64,000 nucleotides of DNA from Cadophora sp. MPI-SDFR-AT-0126 (GCA_020747065.1 JAGMVK010000003.1:1178001-1242000); one strand, 5' to 3'. Positions 11,851 through 23,315 are shown, counted from the stretch's first letter. Numbers and translations are program-made. Notes: a model not told the origin generated them from the letters alone.

Positions 11851-13907
11851 ATGGAGGCCTTAGTATTTGAGGATTCGCCTCTTGCAAATTATCTGGAAGG
11901 TCAGTTTCGATACATCATCGCCGTACCAAACAGGGTATGTTTGAGCCCTATCGCTGATCTACAATGCAGGTGAAGGCGGCGACGACTCCGACAGTGCTCC
12001 AAACCAGGAGCCAGAATTACCCTCGATCACATCAAGTCCATCGTTTGCCCCTCGAGGCAGACCAATAGTCCACCCCAAGTTCCGACAAAACCTCCCGCCT
12101 CCTTTACGACTGGCAATACCCCAGAACAACGCAGTTGCTGCTATACATAATACTTGTTCGGTATAGCATGTCGTCCTTGTCTCCTGTAGGACGTAGCTAA
12201 CAACGTCGTGTTGTAGAAGGCAGTTAATTCCAGACTTGGTCGAGCTGATAATGCGAGGTTTCTGGAACGATTTCGATATATCATCGTAGCATCGCAGCTT
12301 CTAAACGTTCACTCATATCTTGGCCAGGCTACCCTTGGGCAGTCTCGGGATGCGGTCGTACCAACACCAGATGCACCGCAGATAGGTGCCATAAGCCTGG
12401 CAGGAGCTGCTGTGACGGCATCAGTTGCTTTTGCTTTGGTATGGCTAATACACTGGACACGCGGCGGTGGGAGTTCATCTACTGGCAAGGGAAGGATGAC
12501 AGTCTTCCTCGTCGTAATAATGATATTTGCTGCGGTCTCATATGTATATATGCGGAGACAGTGGCTGCAATATCTTCGACAGCAATCGCTGGCAGAGATC
12601 TCTGACCTCTCCCTCAAAGCCCAGGATCTTGATTCGGTAATAACGGGAGCATTGACACTTGTCCAAGAGGTTGAGCTTGTATCGAGAGGGTACCGAATGC
12701 AAGTTATCAAGTTGTACAATTCAAAATGCCTACTAATCGAACAGTAGAAGCGTCCCTTTACCACCAATAAGTCGATTAGAAGACCGAAGTCAGAGCAGAA
12801 GATGTGCTCGATTGAGAAAACAGTTACGACTATGTTTTGCGGAAGTGATTCCACGATATAATCAGGCATGCAGAACTCTCAAACCGTTGGCCGAGGAGTT
12901 GGACCTTGAGAAGTATCTTGATATCTATGATATCAGTGAGGGCGACTTCTCTGAAGCAATGCAAGGATATTCAGAAACAGAATTCGAAGATGCCGAGTCG
13001 GTCCGCGTTTTGAAGATTTTGGCTGCCAGGTTCTATATAACAAGGAAAATATTTCTATGCTGCTTAATGGCACTTGATGCACACGGAGGAAAACCCGACT
13101 TTGTGCGTTGGAGTACGGCGGTAGATGAGATTCACGGGGTCGGCGTGGTAACTGGTGACGCCGAGGATCGACTACATCGAATTCTGAGCGAGCAAGAGAG
13201 TAAGATTTCGTGGCGAGAACATTCACTTCCATTTCTGACCGTGTTTAGATTTTACCGTCCCTCCAACGCCCAAAGTACCTTCCACACCCGGCCGCGAGCG
13301 TTGGCGAGCCCAGTTACGCAAGCTCAATTCCCTCTCCTCGGGAATCCGCGGGCTTCAGGCAAAGTTGCACGTGCTTCGCGAAGAATCAGACAAGAATTTG
13401 GACGAAACGGAAGATGTGTTGGAGTTAGGAGCACATCTGATATTCCAGTATGACTCCATAGGGATTGACCTCAAAGAATTGATGCAAGAATGGGAAGATG
13501 GAAAGGCAGCTCTTGCATTGAACATCGACAGAAACGAACGTCGGGTTTCGTCGATGAGCGGCATGCTATCTCCAACAACGTCTTTGGGAGGACTTACAGC
13601 CGTGGAGGAAGGGACTGCATTAGATGCTCTGAAAACCCTCAATGGCGAATCCCGATCCCGCAATAGCATGGACTTCAGCTCCTCTGATGTCGAGGAAGTA
13701 TTCGAAGCTATTGCTCTTCCTCGACAGCGAAGCACTTTGACTAGAGATGAACGTATTGTGAAGACGAAGGAGGATAGAGCGAAGAGGGAGACGATGAGGA
13801 CTAAAGCGGAGGCGAACACGAAGATGTTGAGAGAACTGGAGTCCGTGATTAACATGAGACCAAGAGGCCGTACAGCACAGGGTGGTGGGAGAATTACGTC
13901 GATATGA
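11851..13907 (+). CDS. Inp2/vezatin-like peroxisomal myosin-binding membrane protein
   Basis: Five exons, 11851-11899, 11970-12160, 12217-12698, 12745-13199 and 13249-13907, give a 611-residue protein. The start reads MEALVFEDSPLANYLEGEG, a conserved opening of fungal proteins annotated as 'myosin-binding motif of peroxisomes' (vezatin family). Two hydrophobic segments at about residues 135-155 and 172-190 form a hairpin. Next come an LPPISRLEDRSQSRRC block, the acidic LEKYLDIYDIS block, and a helical C-terminus ending in a basic, charged coil. In yeast Inp2 is the peroxisome receptor for the class V myosin Myo2 and drives inheritance of the organelle; that function is inferred here. The third intron (12699-12744) is GC-AG, with a GCAAGT donor and a TACTAAT branch site; using it restores the conserved block and the frame. 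Confidence 0.78.
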
Positions 13908-14396
13908 CTGATGCACACGCTTAATGATTTCTTTTGTCGTAGACATATGGCCCATCTCAGGACCAGGCATAGGCATCGAGGAGTTGGCGCTGCTTTCACC
14001 ACTACTTCATGTAGTTAGTTACCTAGCATGAGAAATAATCCCAGGATAGCCCGGAACAGGAGTTCGTCGATGAATTAATCTTGATTTATCAGATATTGTC
14101 TTCATGATGCTCTGCTATCCATCCGAAGATTCTACATTGAATGTGCAGTGTCTTGTTTCCAAATGCCGGCCAAGCGGGCTCTCTGTTCATGCAGGGAACC
14201 GGCCATAAATTCAACACCACGTGATCACGAGACCGATGTTTCCACAGTCGCAACCTCTTGTTTTCTTCTCCCGCTGCGAAACCGCAACAACAACAACAAC
14301 ATCTCGGAGGGCCATGTAAGCTCATATCTTGCCCGAATATCCCAGGAGGCACTCGATTTAGGAGCGGAGAATGCCATAGCTCTTACATTTGCAAAT
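13908..14396. other. Intergenic/5' leader upstream of APC2
   Basis: The frame used by APC2 is also open from an ATG at 14148, but this part reads as low-complexity sequence without family character (an Asn run from CAA/AAC repeats). It is more likely leader. A CACGTG hexamer lies at 14218-14223. Confidence 0.6.
14218..14223. promoter_or_regulatory. CACGTG E-box upstream of APC2
   Basis: Palindromic CACGTG in the context ACCACGTGATCACG, about 175 bp before the preferred APC2 start. Candidate site for Cbf1-type bHLH factors; one hexamer alone is weak evidence. Confidence 0.35.
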
Positions 14397-17219
14397 ATGC
14401 CGGGACGAACCCTCAGTGGACGCAAACGACGCGTCTTCAGCTCTGTGTTTAGCGGGGCGAATATTTCTCAACCTACCCCCGTTGCGACTCCAGCTACTGG
14501 CTTCACAGTCCCTGGCCAGGCATTTGGAGCACCCCCACCTGTTCATCACGACAAATTCTCGTTTCAGTCATCGGACAACAGAGGATCACAATCATTCAAA
14601 GCACTACCCTCTGAAGCTTCCAGTCATATCCAAGACCAGGTTCGCTGGGACCGATCATGGCATATTGCCACCCAAATCCTTTCTCTTCCTGACTTCCCCA
14701 TGAACAGAGCTGTTCTAGTACCTCTCAAACCGGAACGAGAATCACTGGGCTCAGATTTCTACAATGCTCTCGAAGATGTCCTGTATCCTCAAACCTACGT
14801 CCCTTTCGCTCGTCAAACAGAGGATATCATTCTTTGGCACACCAGCCAAGTACGACATCATTTCTTGCATCAGGTACTTCCTGTGATACTCCGTCTGCGA
14901 GAACATGAACCCGCGGCAGCAATACTGCTCAAATCCATCAAAATCGTCGAGGCAGCCCACCGACAATATCATCACGGCCTTTCATTCATCAAGGAACAGG
15001 TAGATCTATCCTCACCTGGAACCTCCGGGCCAGCCATGGCAAAATTTCGCCGAGATCTCGATGCAATCGTCAGCAACTCGCTCATAGAGCCACTGTCGGA
15101 TGCGTTGATGGAGATCCTCAAACAACACGTCTATGCAATTCTCGGTCTTCCACAGAAGGATTTTGATTGTCCTCCAGCCACGGTTCTTCCTGAGAATTCT
15201 GAAACTGAAAAGTCACGCCGAGAGATTCTCAATCTAGTCGAGTCTTTCAGAAAACTTGGATTAGCGGGCGAGAGATTTCAGGTGTGCTTTGCTGAGATCA
15301 TGAATACCGCGATGATGGAGTATGTTCACCGAGCCTGCAAAGGTAGCTGGGGCCTGGCGGATATGGCTAAAATTCCTCAAGACAAACATGGAGCGTCCTC
15401 ATCCATGGATCGGATCTCAGCTCTACCGCGGACGGCTCACAATTCTTCTCCGTCCCCATGTGTTACTGATCTTTGTGGTTGGATTGAGAATAGGTATGCC
15501 AAGCTGGCTGTCCAGGTTCTTAACATGCTCGGTACCAGATCTGTATCTTGGACCGACAAAGAAAAGTATAAGGAGATGAGTATTGGTCGCCTTGCGGAGC
15601 TTCGAACAAAAGAGTTATTTAACATTGTGGCGGAGTGGCCGGACAGTAATGGAGCCTTGGACGATCTTCGGACTGCCATCACGACACCCCAAAGGCGTCT
15701 ACGGCTGACAGAAGTTTTTGCTGAGAGACTGGGAGGGAAGCTCTTGCATCCGGGCACCTCCACCTTGCGGATTTTACAGATGTACATCTCTATGATATGG
15801 TCATTTCATTCCCTGGATCATTCCAAAGTTCTGCTGGATCGAGTTGCGTATCCTCTACAGTTGTACTTATGCTCAAGGGAGGATACGGTTCGAATCATAA
15901 TTGCCGGTCTGCTCTCAGACACAGAAGATGCGCAAGGAAATCCAATCACGTCTGCAAGCGATAAGCTGGTGGAGTTGGCGCAGCTCTTAAATCATGGCTC
16001 GGACCAGCTAAGCAAACGAGCAAACGATGAAGAACTTGACTGGCATGATATGGATTGGGTACCTGACCCAGTTGATGCTGGTCCGGGTTACAAACGATCG
16101 AAGAACGCCGATATCATAGGAACCTTGATTGGGGTTCTTGGATCCCAAGATGTGTTCATCAAGGAATTTCAAGGTATAATCGGCGAAAATCTTCTGAAGC
16201 ATGAAGGAACCTTCGAAAAAGAGGTGAGATTCCAAGCAATAGTCTGTTGCATCAAGACTAATTTCATTGTACAGGTCAAAGTACTTGAACTCTTAAAAAT
16301 CCGTTTCGGAGAAGCTCCATTACAAGCCTGTGAGGTGATGCTCAAGGACATCCAAGACTCTGGTAGGGTCAACGGCGTTATCAGGAGAAACCAGAACTTG
16401 GACCCTAGTGAACAGGAAATTCACGCAGCGACATCAAAAGCGGACATGACGGATGAGGACTTCAGTCCTGAAGGTCTCCTCAAGCCATCGCTGCACGCAA
16501 AGATCTTATCCAGGCTATTTTGGCCTCAGCTACACGAGGAAAGCTATCTCATCCCAGAAAGTATCATTCAACTTCAGAAGAGATATGAGGAAGGGTTTGA
16601 AAGCCTCAAAGCGACCCGCAAACTGACCTGGCTTCATGCTCTAGGCCAGGCCACAGTTGAATTGGAACTTGAGGATCGAACGGTCATTGAAGAAGTTCAC
16701 ACGTGGCAAGCCACTGTCATCTGGGCATTCCAGAGCGATGAAGCGGACGACAAAGACCTCCGAAGGAATGTACAGGGGCTAGTAGAGAGTCTTGAAATGG
16801 ACGAGGCGCTTGTTCGAAGCGCATTGAAATTCTGGGTCAACAAGCTCGTGCTACATGAAACCTCACCCAACACATTTGCTGTTCTCGAAACACTTAATAA
16901 AGAAGATCGTGCCCGGTCAAAAGCACAGGCAGCCGCTTCAGCTGCGGCAGGTGGAAGTGATGAGAGCCTCGATGATACTGAGCTAGCGGCAAATGACGGT
17001 ATCGGGAAGGAGAAGATGGGTATCTACTGGCAGTTCATCCAGGGCATGCTGAAGAACAGTTCAAGTCAAATGCCGCTGCAGAAAATCGCGATGATGTTGA
17101 AGATGCTTATCTCGGACGGATTCCCCTACAGCAATGAGGAATTGCAGGAATTCTTAGCCCGGAAGGTCGCAGACGGGAGTTTGGAATTGGCTGGCGGGAA
17201 GTATAGGCTCAAGAAATGA
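14397..17219 (+). CDS. APC2: Anaphase-promoting complex subunit 2 (cullin homology)
   Basis: APC2 is the cullin-like scaffold of the APC/C ubiquitin ligase and binds the RING subunit APC11. The C-terminal cullin homology region contains VKVLELLKIRFGEAPLQAC, ILSRLFWPQL and then TWLHALGQATVELEL. The final 60 residues form the APC2 winged-helix domain and end GGKYRLKK. The open frame is continuous, but 16224-16274 is best read as a 51-nt intron: GTGAGA donor, GACTAAT branch, ACAG acceptor. It lies between FEKE and VKVLELL, has no stop and is a multiple of three. Removing it gives about 923 residues from the ATG at 14397 (MPGRTLSGRKRRVF), preferred because the fungal N-terminus has this RKRRVFSSVF motif. 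An in-frame upstream ATG at 14148 would add 83 residues. Confidence 0.9.
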   Translation: MPGRTLSGRKRRVFSSVFSGANISQPTPVATPATGFTVPGQAFGAPPPVHHDKFSFQSSDNRGSQSFKALPSEASSHIQDQVRWDRSWHIATQILSLPDFPMNRAVLVPLKPERESLGSDFYNALEDVLYPQTYVPFARQTEDIILWHTSQVRHHFLHQVLPVILRLREHEPAAAILLKSIKIVEAAHRQYHHGLSFIKEQVDLSSPGTSGPAMAKFRRDLDAIVSNSLIEPLSDALMEILKQHVYAILGLPQKDFDCPPATVLPENSETEKSRREILNLVESFRKLGLAGERFQVCFAEIMNTAMMEYVHRACKGSWGLADMAKIPQDKHGASSSMDRISALPRTAHNSSPSPCVTDLCGWIENRYAKLAVQVLNMLGTRSVSWTDKEKYKEMSIGRLAELRTKELFNIVAEWPDSNGALDDLRTAITTPQRRLRLTEVFAERLGGKLLHPGTSTLRILQMYISMIWSFHSLDHSKVLLDRVAYPLQLYLCSREDTVRIIIAGLLSDTEDAQGNPITSASDKLVELAQLLNHGSDQLSKRANDEELDWHDMDWVPDPVDAGPGYKRSKNADIIGTLIGVLGSQDVFIKEFQGIIGENLLKHEGTFEKEVRFQAIVCCIKTNFIVQVKVLELLKIRFGEAPLQACEVMLKDIQDSGRVNGVIRRNQNLDPSEQEIHAATSKADMTDEDFSPEGLLKPSLHAKILSRLFWPQLHEESYLIPESIIQLQKRYEEGFESLKATRKLTWLHALGQATVELELEDRTVIEEVHTWQATVIWAFQSDEADDKDLRRNVQGLVESLEMDEALVRSALKFWVNKLVLHETSPNTFAVLETLNKEDRARSKAQAAASAAAGGSDESLDDTELAANDGIGKEKMGIYWQFIQGMLKNSSSQMPLQKIAMMLKMLISDGFPYSNEELQEFLARKVADGSLELAGGKYRLKK
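16224..16274 (+). other. Stop-free 51-nt intron in APC2
   Basis: GTGAGA at the 5' end, GACTAAT about 15 nt before the ACAG 3' end. Length is 17 codons with no stop, so retention would insert 17 residues (Cys- and Ile-rich) into the cullin homology region. Confidence 0.8.
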
Positions 17220-18416
17220 CAGAAGTGACCAGTAAGGACCGTCGAATTGGGGATAGCCTACAGGTACGCATATGAGAGATGAGACATGAATGATGACTAG
17301 CGAAGAAGGGCGTAGAGAGCCTAAACTATCCCTTCTAGTCTCGATGTTGTGACACTGTGAAGTGTAAGTAAGAAAGCACCCAAGCGGCAATCCGCTTCTT
17401 GTATCGGAACGGTATCACCGACGATCCTGCAAGATCTTTGTTCTCTTCGCAACCTGTTTGGGCATCTGTCGCCTGGCGATTGAGACCTCTAGGGCTAATT
17501 GAAGTTATCAAGAAACTTAATTAGTTGTTTCGGAGAGTAGTGGATGAAGAGTAGGGTATGCGGTGTCGGATGTTGGGAAAGCGGACGGAACAGGCACGGA
17601 GGGGAGGGAGTGCGTGGGCTTCAGTGACTTGGGCTGGATGGAGGGGAGTAAGTAAGTGGCAGATGAGACTGTAATTTCTAAAGAGGCTGGGTCCAAACCG
17701 TTCATGCTGTGCCAAAAGACAAAACCAGGGCTGGACCGAGATGGGGTGTGAGGGCATTATCTGGAATTACCTGCTCCAGCAGCATCTCAATCAAGTCATA
17801 GGCAACAAATTGGTGGAAATGAGACAGAGTTCTCCCTAAACCCACAGTAGCATCGAGCTGCATTACCAAAATTTAGATCAGGTAGCGCGCAGGTCATTAG
17901 ATATCAGTGGAAAATGCGAGGCGGCTGCAGGCAGGAGTGTCAAGCGCACTAAATCAGTGCTGAAAGGCAATGACTGTAACAGGGTGGGCGACAGGCTCGG
18001 TATGGATTGAGAGTTAGCTTTTGTGCTTCAATCTCATCCTCACCAGCCTCCTTTCCTTCTTCACCGCCGGAAGAATCAAAAATGGACGGGCGGGCGGGTT
18101 TGGTCTCGGAAAAGGTCACAAGGTATGTCATAGTTAAGTTTGAGGGGATGGGGGAAAGGTGGGATGATGAATCAGATAAGTAAAGCAAGATGGAATGAAT
18201 GGAGATGAGGATGAGAAGGGAAGAGAGATCATGCTCGAATCACTGAGGCTTATAGTGCACCTATACCATGTCCACTTTTGTAGTGGGCCTTCCGGTACTT
18301 ACGGGATATGCAAAGTGCTGATATAATGACAGCGGCTGCGATTGATCCCAAGTGGATGAAGCAGAAGACTTAATCGAAGTAGGTCATTTCTGTGAGGCTC
18401 TGTGTTTGTGTGTATT

Positions 18417-18441
18417 CTCACTCACTCACTCACCAACTCAC
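18417..18441. repeat. ACTC microsatellite
   Basis: About four ACTC units, then an imperfect tail; read directly. Confidence 0.8.
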
Positions 18442-19336
18442 TTAATCACTCTGTTGCTTTCAGTGAAGTCAGTTCAATTCAATTTGTTCCAGCGATTTGA
18501 GACATGGGACATCGACATCGACTTCAACAAGACGGTCGATCTCGCTCTCGCTCTCGCTCCAATTGTGGCCCATTTTAGCATGACTCGTGCACACTTTACT
18601 GTATTGTACCTGACGGTAAAGAGACTTGGTATCATATCTCATATCTCTCACATTTGGAGGAGGAGAACTCTGTGACCGATGAGGAGAGGAGAATAGAGTG
18701 AGTGGTTCAATCGATAACGGGAGGGCGGGGTACTCTATCGATAAGGACATGCTTGGCTGGCTTCGCTGTTCTGTTTCTGTTGTTCTTCGATCTGGGACAC
18801 TGGACTTGCACTGGAACCCCACTGGTAGTGGAGTTTCTGACAACAGCAGAGCAGAGCAACAGAGCAGCAACAAAGTAAGAGAAAGAAGGGAAGGGAAGGG
18901 ACAGGAAAGGAAAGGAAGGGAAGGACAAAGTCGTGAAGAGGAATCCCCGCGCGCATATCATAGAGGAATGACATGTATCAAATGGATCGCTCACCTTACT
19001 TGCGAATCGGCAAAGTTTTGCAGTGTCTTAACTTAAACTTGCCTTGAGTATTGTGCTCTTCACTCCTTCTGCCCTCGGGTCCTGTATGTATCTGGTCTAC
19101 AGGAATCGGCTGATCATTTAGCCATACTTAATTCACCACGGAATGGTCATACAATGATCGCTTGTATGTCCTGTACCTAGCCTAATATTTCATACCTCTC
19201 CTCCACCCCCATCTCTCTCGGGGCAACACTGGTATGTTCGGTACATCTTCGTGGCTGGTTCCGCCTTCACGCACTGTTCTGGTTTGGTCTGGTCTGGTCT
19301 CTGACCAAGTTCAGAAACTCTGGTCTAAGTCTCAGC

Positions 19337-19374
19337 TCAAGCCCAAGCCCAAGCCGAAGCCAAAGCCCAAGCCG
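19337..19374. repeat. AAGCCC/AAGCCG hexanucleotide repeat
   Basis: About six imperfect hexamer units. In one frame they would read Lys-Pro repeats, but there is no supporting gene. Confidence 0.8.
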
Positions 19375-19724
19375 GCCAGCATCCACCAAGGAAAGAAATG
19401 GGTGGAAAGCCAAACAAGAAGCAGAATAATGATAAGTTCAAGCACGAGATTGAGAATAAGAATAAGAAGGACCATATTCTCACTTCATGGGTAAGGAATG
19501 AAGGTAATAGATAAGCTAGTTAAGGAAGGCCAAGCACGAGCCATCAGTCAGGCTAGGCTAGGCCAGGCCAGGCTGTATGTAGCGAGCGGCTCATTTTCCG
19601 TTCGCCGAGCTGTAAATTGCGCAATACATATTGAGCTTACACTTATACCTGGTTAAAGTGTAATGTAATATTCATTATATAGGTAGTGCACAAGTACGAG
19701 TACAAGTACAATTAGTTTCCATAA

Positions 19725-20200
19725 GCAGTTGTGTTGTGTTATGTTGTGTTGTGTTGTGTTTTGCATGTCGTCTTGTGTCGTGTTGTGTAGTGAAGTAGAA
19801 GGTAGAGAGAGCGAGAGCCACCCAGCCAGGCCAGGCCAGTACAGACCATACCATACCATACCATACCATACATACCATACCATACCAGACGGCGCCAGAC
19901 CGAAGCCCACACACGCACACACACACACACGCACGCACGCCTGGTGCTGGACTCGCCTTGCCTTGCCATGCCCATGCCCGTGCCCATGCCTTGCCTTGCC
20001 TTGCCTCGCCCCGCCTCGCCCCGCCTTACTCATACATCCATCCAGACATACATACATGCATACATACATACATACATACATACCTGCCGTTACCCTTCCC
20101 TTCCCTTCCCCTCCCTTCCCTTTCCCCCTTCGCCCCCTTCGTACATACCATACATACCATACATACCATACCATACCATACCATACCGTACCGTACCATA
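19725..20200. repeat. Compound microsatellite field of several different short motifs
   Basis: Consecutive arrays on the + strand: GTTGT (about 19728-19772), CCATA (about 19847-19890), AC dinucleotide (about 19907-19934), CTTGC and CATGCC (about 19958-20030), CATA tetramers (about 20045-20084), TTCCC-type (about 20095-20125) and CCATA again (about 20143-20200). Long open frames on both strands here are a by-product of the repeats. Confidence 0.9.
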
Positions 20201-20499
20201 AACCGCTACTCGTGGTATTCACGGCCAGTATTGTACCGTACCGTCATTCATCCTTCCCCTCTCTCCCTGCCTTCACCTGTCTCCACCTCCTTCACTTCCT
20301 TCTCCTCCTCTCCTCCTCTGCTCCCCTCCTTCGCCTCGTCCGCCGGCGCCTACCTCATTCATTCAATCCTCACTCAAACGGCTGATGCCCGCACAACCCA
20401 GATGAGCGAGCGAGCGAAACAGTTTCCCATACATAATCTACCGCTCAATATAAATAAATAGCACAAGACAGACATCCATGCGAGACAGCCAACAGCCAG

Positions 20500-20518
20500 C
20501 GAGCGAGCGAGCGAGCGA
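20500..20518. repeat. GAGC tetranucleotide microsatellite
   Basis: About four and a half AGCG/GAGC units, read directly. Confidence 0.85.
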
Positions 20519-20744
20519 CCTGACCTACCTCTCCGACCCCGCCTCGTAGATGGGATCTCCGCAACACAGCACACCCACACCCACACCCACACCACAGCAC
20601 TGCAAACCACTGCATAGCGCCTTCGACCTACGAGATTACCAGCCTGACCAGAAATTCGAGCTCATTTACACACCTAGTGCCCGTAATCGAACCAAGAAAA
20701 TACTAATTAGAAAGATCCCCTGCACCGAAGCTCAACCTGCCTCT

Positions 20745-20793
20745 ACACTGCACTGCACTGCACTGCACTGCACTGAGCTGAGCTGAGCTGAGC
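20745..20793. repeat. CACTG array passing into GAGCT array
   Basis: About six CACTG units run directly into about four GAGCT units, just upstream of the RING gene. Confidence 0.9.
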
Positions 20794-20922
20794 TAGGCTG
20801 AGCGTCACCACTCCCGAGTACGTTGTGCCCGACGTCTTCCCACAAGCGTCGAGGCTTCCCACAACGAAGACGAAGCAACCGCCAGCAAGTAAACGTCTTG
20901 AACTGCGCTGGTTGCAACAATC

Positions 20923-23315
20923 ATGGACCCAATGGATTACACTATGGACGAGACGGGGAACCAGGGAGCTCAGGGTAATAATGCTGCTGGTCGCTACCAA
21001 TGTCACCAGTCCTCTCCACCCTCTCAAACCCGTTTCTCCTCTCAAAGCCGTGATGGTCCTCATTTCGATCCTGTTCACGACGCATCGAATTATTACTACG
21101 GCTTTCCTGGAAATCCACCGGTTCGTTTGCCGCACACTGCACCATATATGCAGCAGATGCAGCACTGGGGCGCCCCTCCTTCCATGCTCGGTACGGGTTG
21201 GCAGACATTTGGGGACATGCCGAGACCAAACCCGTCACAAGGAGGGCCAGGAAGGAGCTACGATGATGTGTCGTGGGGGACTTCTCGGGGATTTGGTCGT
21301 TCAGAGGACGTCTATGGTCCATTTTCCAATCAGTTAAGTGGGCACAATCTATCTTCAGACAACAGTATGGCGCCTGGAGGAAACAGCGTAGGAGGGAGTG
21401 CTAGCCACCCCTCGGCTTTACGCCCAAGTCCATTTGCCTTGAACTTTGATCAACAAATACCGGATCTACCGAGTCCACCTGGCTCCTCGCATAATCGAGT
21501 ATCTTCCCTGGGAAGCAGCCGTCCAAATAGACACCAAAACCCCTCACATTCCTTCCCCGAACCGCCACCCTACCTTAGTAAGTATAATAGAGATTCTATC
21601 TGAGCTCGTAGGACCCACCTAACTTTCGATACAGGATATCAAAGAGCGCCCAGAGCTTCCCTTTCTCGACCTACCTTTGCCGGAAGCACAGCAGCCGATA
21701 GACGATCCTGGGCCGAGTCTGATGAAGAGTCCATCTCGGACCTGGAGAATGAAGCGGTTCGCCGTGAAGTGGCATCATATCGTGAGAGCGACGACGATCA
21801 TGCTTTGATGATGCAAGGTGCTATGGCAGCGGGCAGGCGGATGATGGCCAAGGAGGCTTTTAATTCTCTGGAAAAGATGAAGGTGGAAGATTTGTCAAAG
21901 GAAAGCAGAGGTATGCCTAGGATATTTCTTTGATCATAGTCCAGCCTCTTTTCTTCCCCTTGTTTGTCTCCAGGGCCTCTTAGGTGGAAAGAAGTGGACC
22001 ATGGTCACTTTAGAGCATTTGGCTCCTCTTTCATCCTAAGTGTCACGCGTGGTTTGCTTGTTGCTTCGCGGTACCAACCAGCAGCCTCGTCCGTTCTGCT
22101 TTTTGGCAATTTTCAACTTGAGACAATCCATCAATTCGTTTTTGTTCTTCATTGATTCGGTATTTAACCTTTGACAGATTGTACAATCTGCTATAACGAT
22201 TTCGGCGTTGAGAATCCGGATGGAGTAGTCGAACAGCCAGTTCGTTGGCCTAAGTGTAAACACTTATTTGGCGACAAATGCATCAAGAGGTGGTTCGACG
22301 AAGGGAAGGACACCTGCCCATATTGCCGGGAGAAAATCCCTTCTGAGTTGGCCGCCAAAAGACTGGGTATGGAATCACAGATGCGAATGCTTCAACGAAG
22401 GCGGATGATGCAGGCAACGCCCGTGGCACAGCAACAAGCCAGGCATAGTGCCACACCATCTGTTGGCTTCTTTCCGGAGGATACTGCCAGTGGAAGGTTA
22501 GTCTTCTTAAACTCCTTGGTCTTTTTACATGCGTTCGGCGAGTTTTGAACTTGGCGTATGAAACCAGTCATGATGGTATTGATCCTACTAAATTGTGGAC
22601 ATTTGCACGATGTAATACATGACTGCATTCTTCTGTTGCCTTAAGCGTTGAAGTTCATCTGCTTACATTAAGCAGAACGCAACCCACGCCATTTCCAAGA
22701 CCACAAGACGAATATGAAGCCATGGCGAACCGCAATTCCGAGGGTTGGAGCTACTCGTCTCCAAATCGTTATTCGCCTGGAGAGTCACCAGAACGTCGAC
22801 GTCAGGGTCGTGGGAGAATTGGTACTGGACGTTCTGGGCATCCTATGGGTCGACCCGTCTCTATTGGGTCTGCCAGGTCCGTCAGCCAGTCCTTCGGCTT
22901 TCATCATAATCCGCCACAGCGAGGATTTGCCCCCCCAGTCCCACCGTTGCATACCCCTACGTCCGCTAGAAGATCAATCACTCCCGCTCAAGCCAGACCA
23001 ATTCCTACCCAACCACAAACTCCCCAGAGTCGACCATCTACTAGTCTCTCTGGGTCCACATCAGCATCTCCAGAGGAGACCTCGCCACCAGTCGCCGTTG
23101 GATCAGGGTTGCAGGCACAACATAGATTCAGCGTAGACAATGCATCAGGCTTTGCGAGAGATACTCGAACAACGACCGCAGTAAATGGGCAACAACGACA
23201 TCAGCGCTTTTCTGACGAGACAATTGCTTTCGAACAACGATTGAGTGCTTTGCAGCGACTATCGGCTCCATATCTAGACTCCGTCCGCTCATCGGACTCG
23301 CCCCAGGCGTCATAG
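20923..23315 (+). CDS. RING-finger protein, probable E3 ubiquitin ligase
   Basis: Four exons, 20923-21577, 21635-21910, 22178-22496 and 22676-23315, give a 629-residue protein. The N-terminal 300 residues are Pro/Ser/Gly-rich and likely disordered. Exon 3 opens with the RING: CTIC, then WPKCKHLFGDKC, then CPYC, at about residues 311-355. The fifth zinc-ligand position, normally His or Cys, is Gly here (CxHxFG). I recall this CxHxFG form in other fungal RING proteins. The C-terminus is again low-complexity and basic. The second intron is the longest (267 bp) and contains a further candidate acceptor near 21973, so a missed exon is possible. Substrates are unknown. Confidence 0.78.

Larger units (their letters stand above)
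17220..20922. other. Gene-poor region with dense simple repeats, 3.7 kb
   Basis: Spacer between APC2 (3' end) and the RING gene (5' end). Nothing coding is supported. On the minus strand at 18133-17949 a short open frame starts MTYLVTFSETKPARPS, but it has no partner sequence I recognise. Simple-sequence DNA fills 18.4-20.8 kb. Confidence 0.6.

Noticed and set aside
17949..18133. Short minus-strand frame beginning MTYLVTFSETKPARPS with a plausible donor and branch site
   Set aside because: Any spliced product is about 34 residues and unrecognised; too little to call.
19653..20461. Long overlapping open frames on both strands (up to 218 codons)
   Set aside because: They run through microsatellites, have periodic composition such as Tyr-His-Thr or Val-Trp-Tyr repeats, and no splice or start context.
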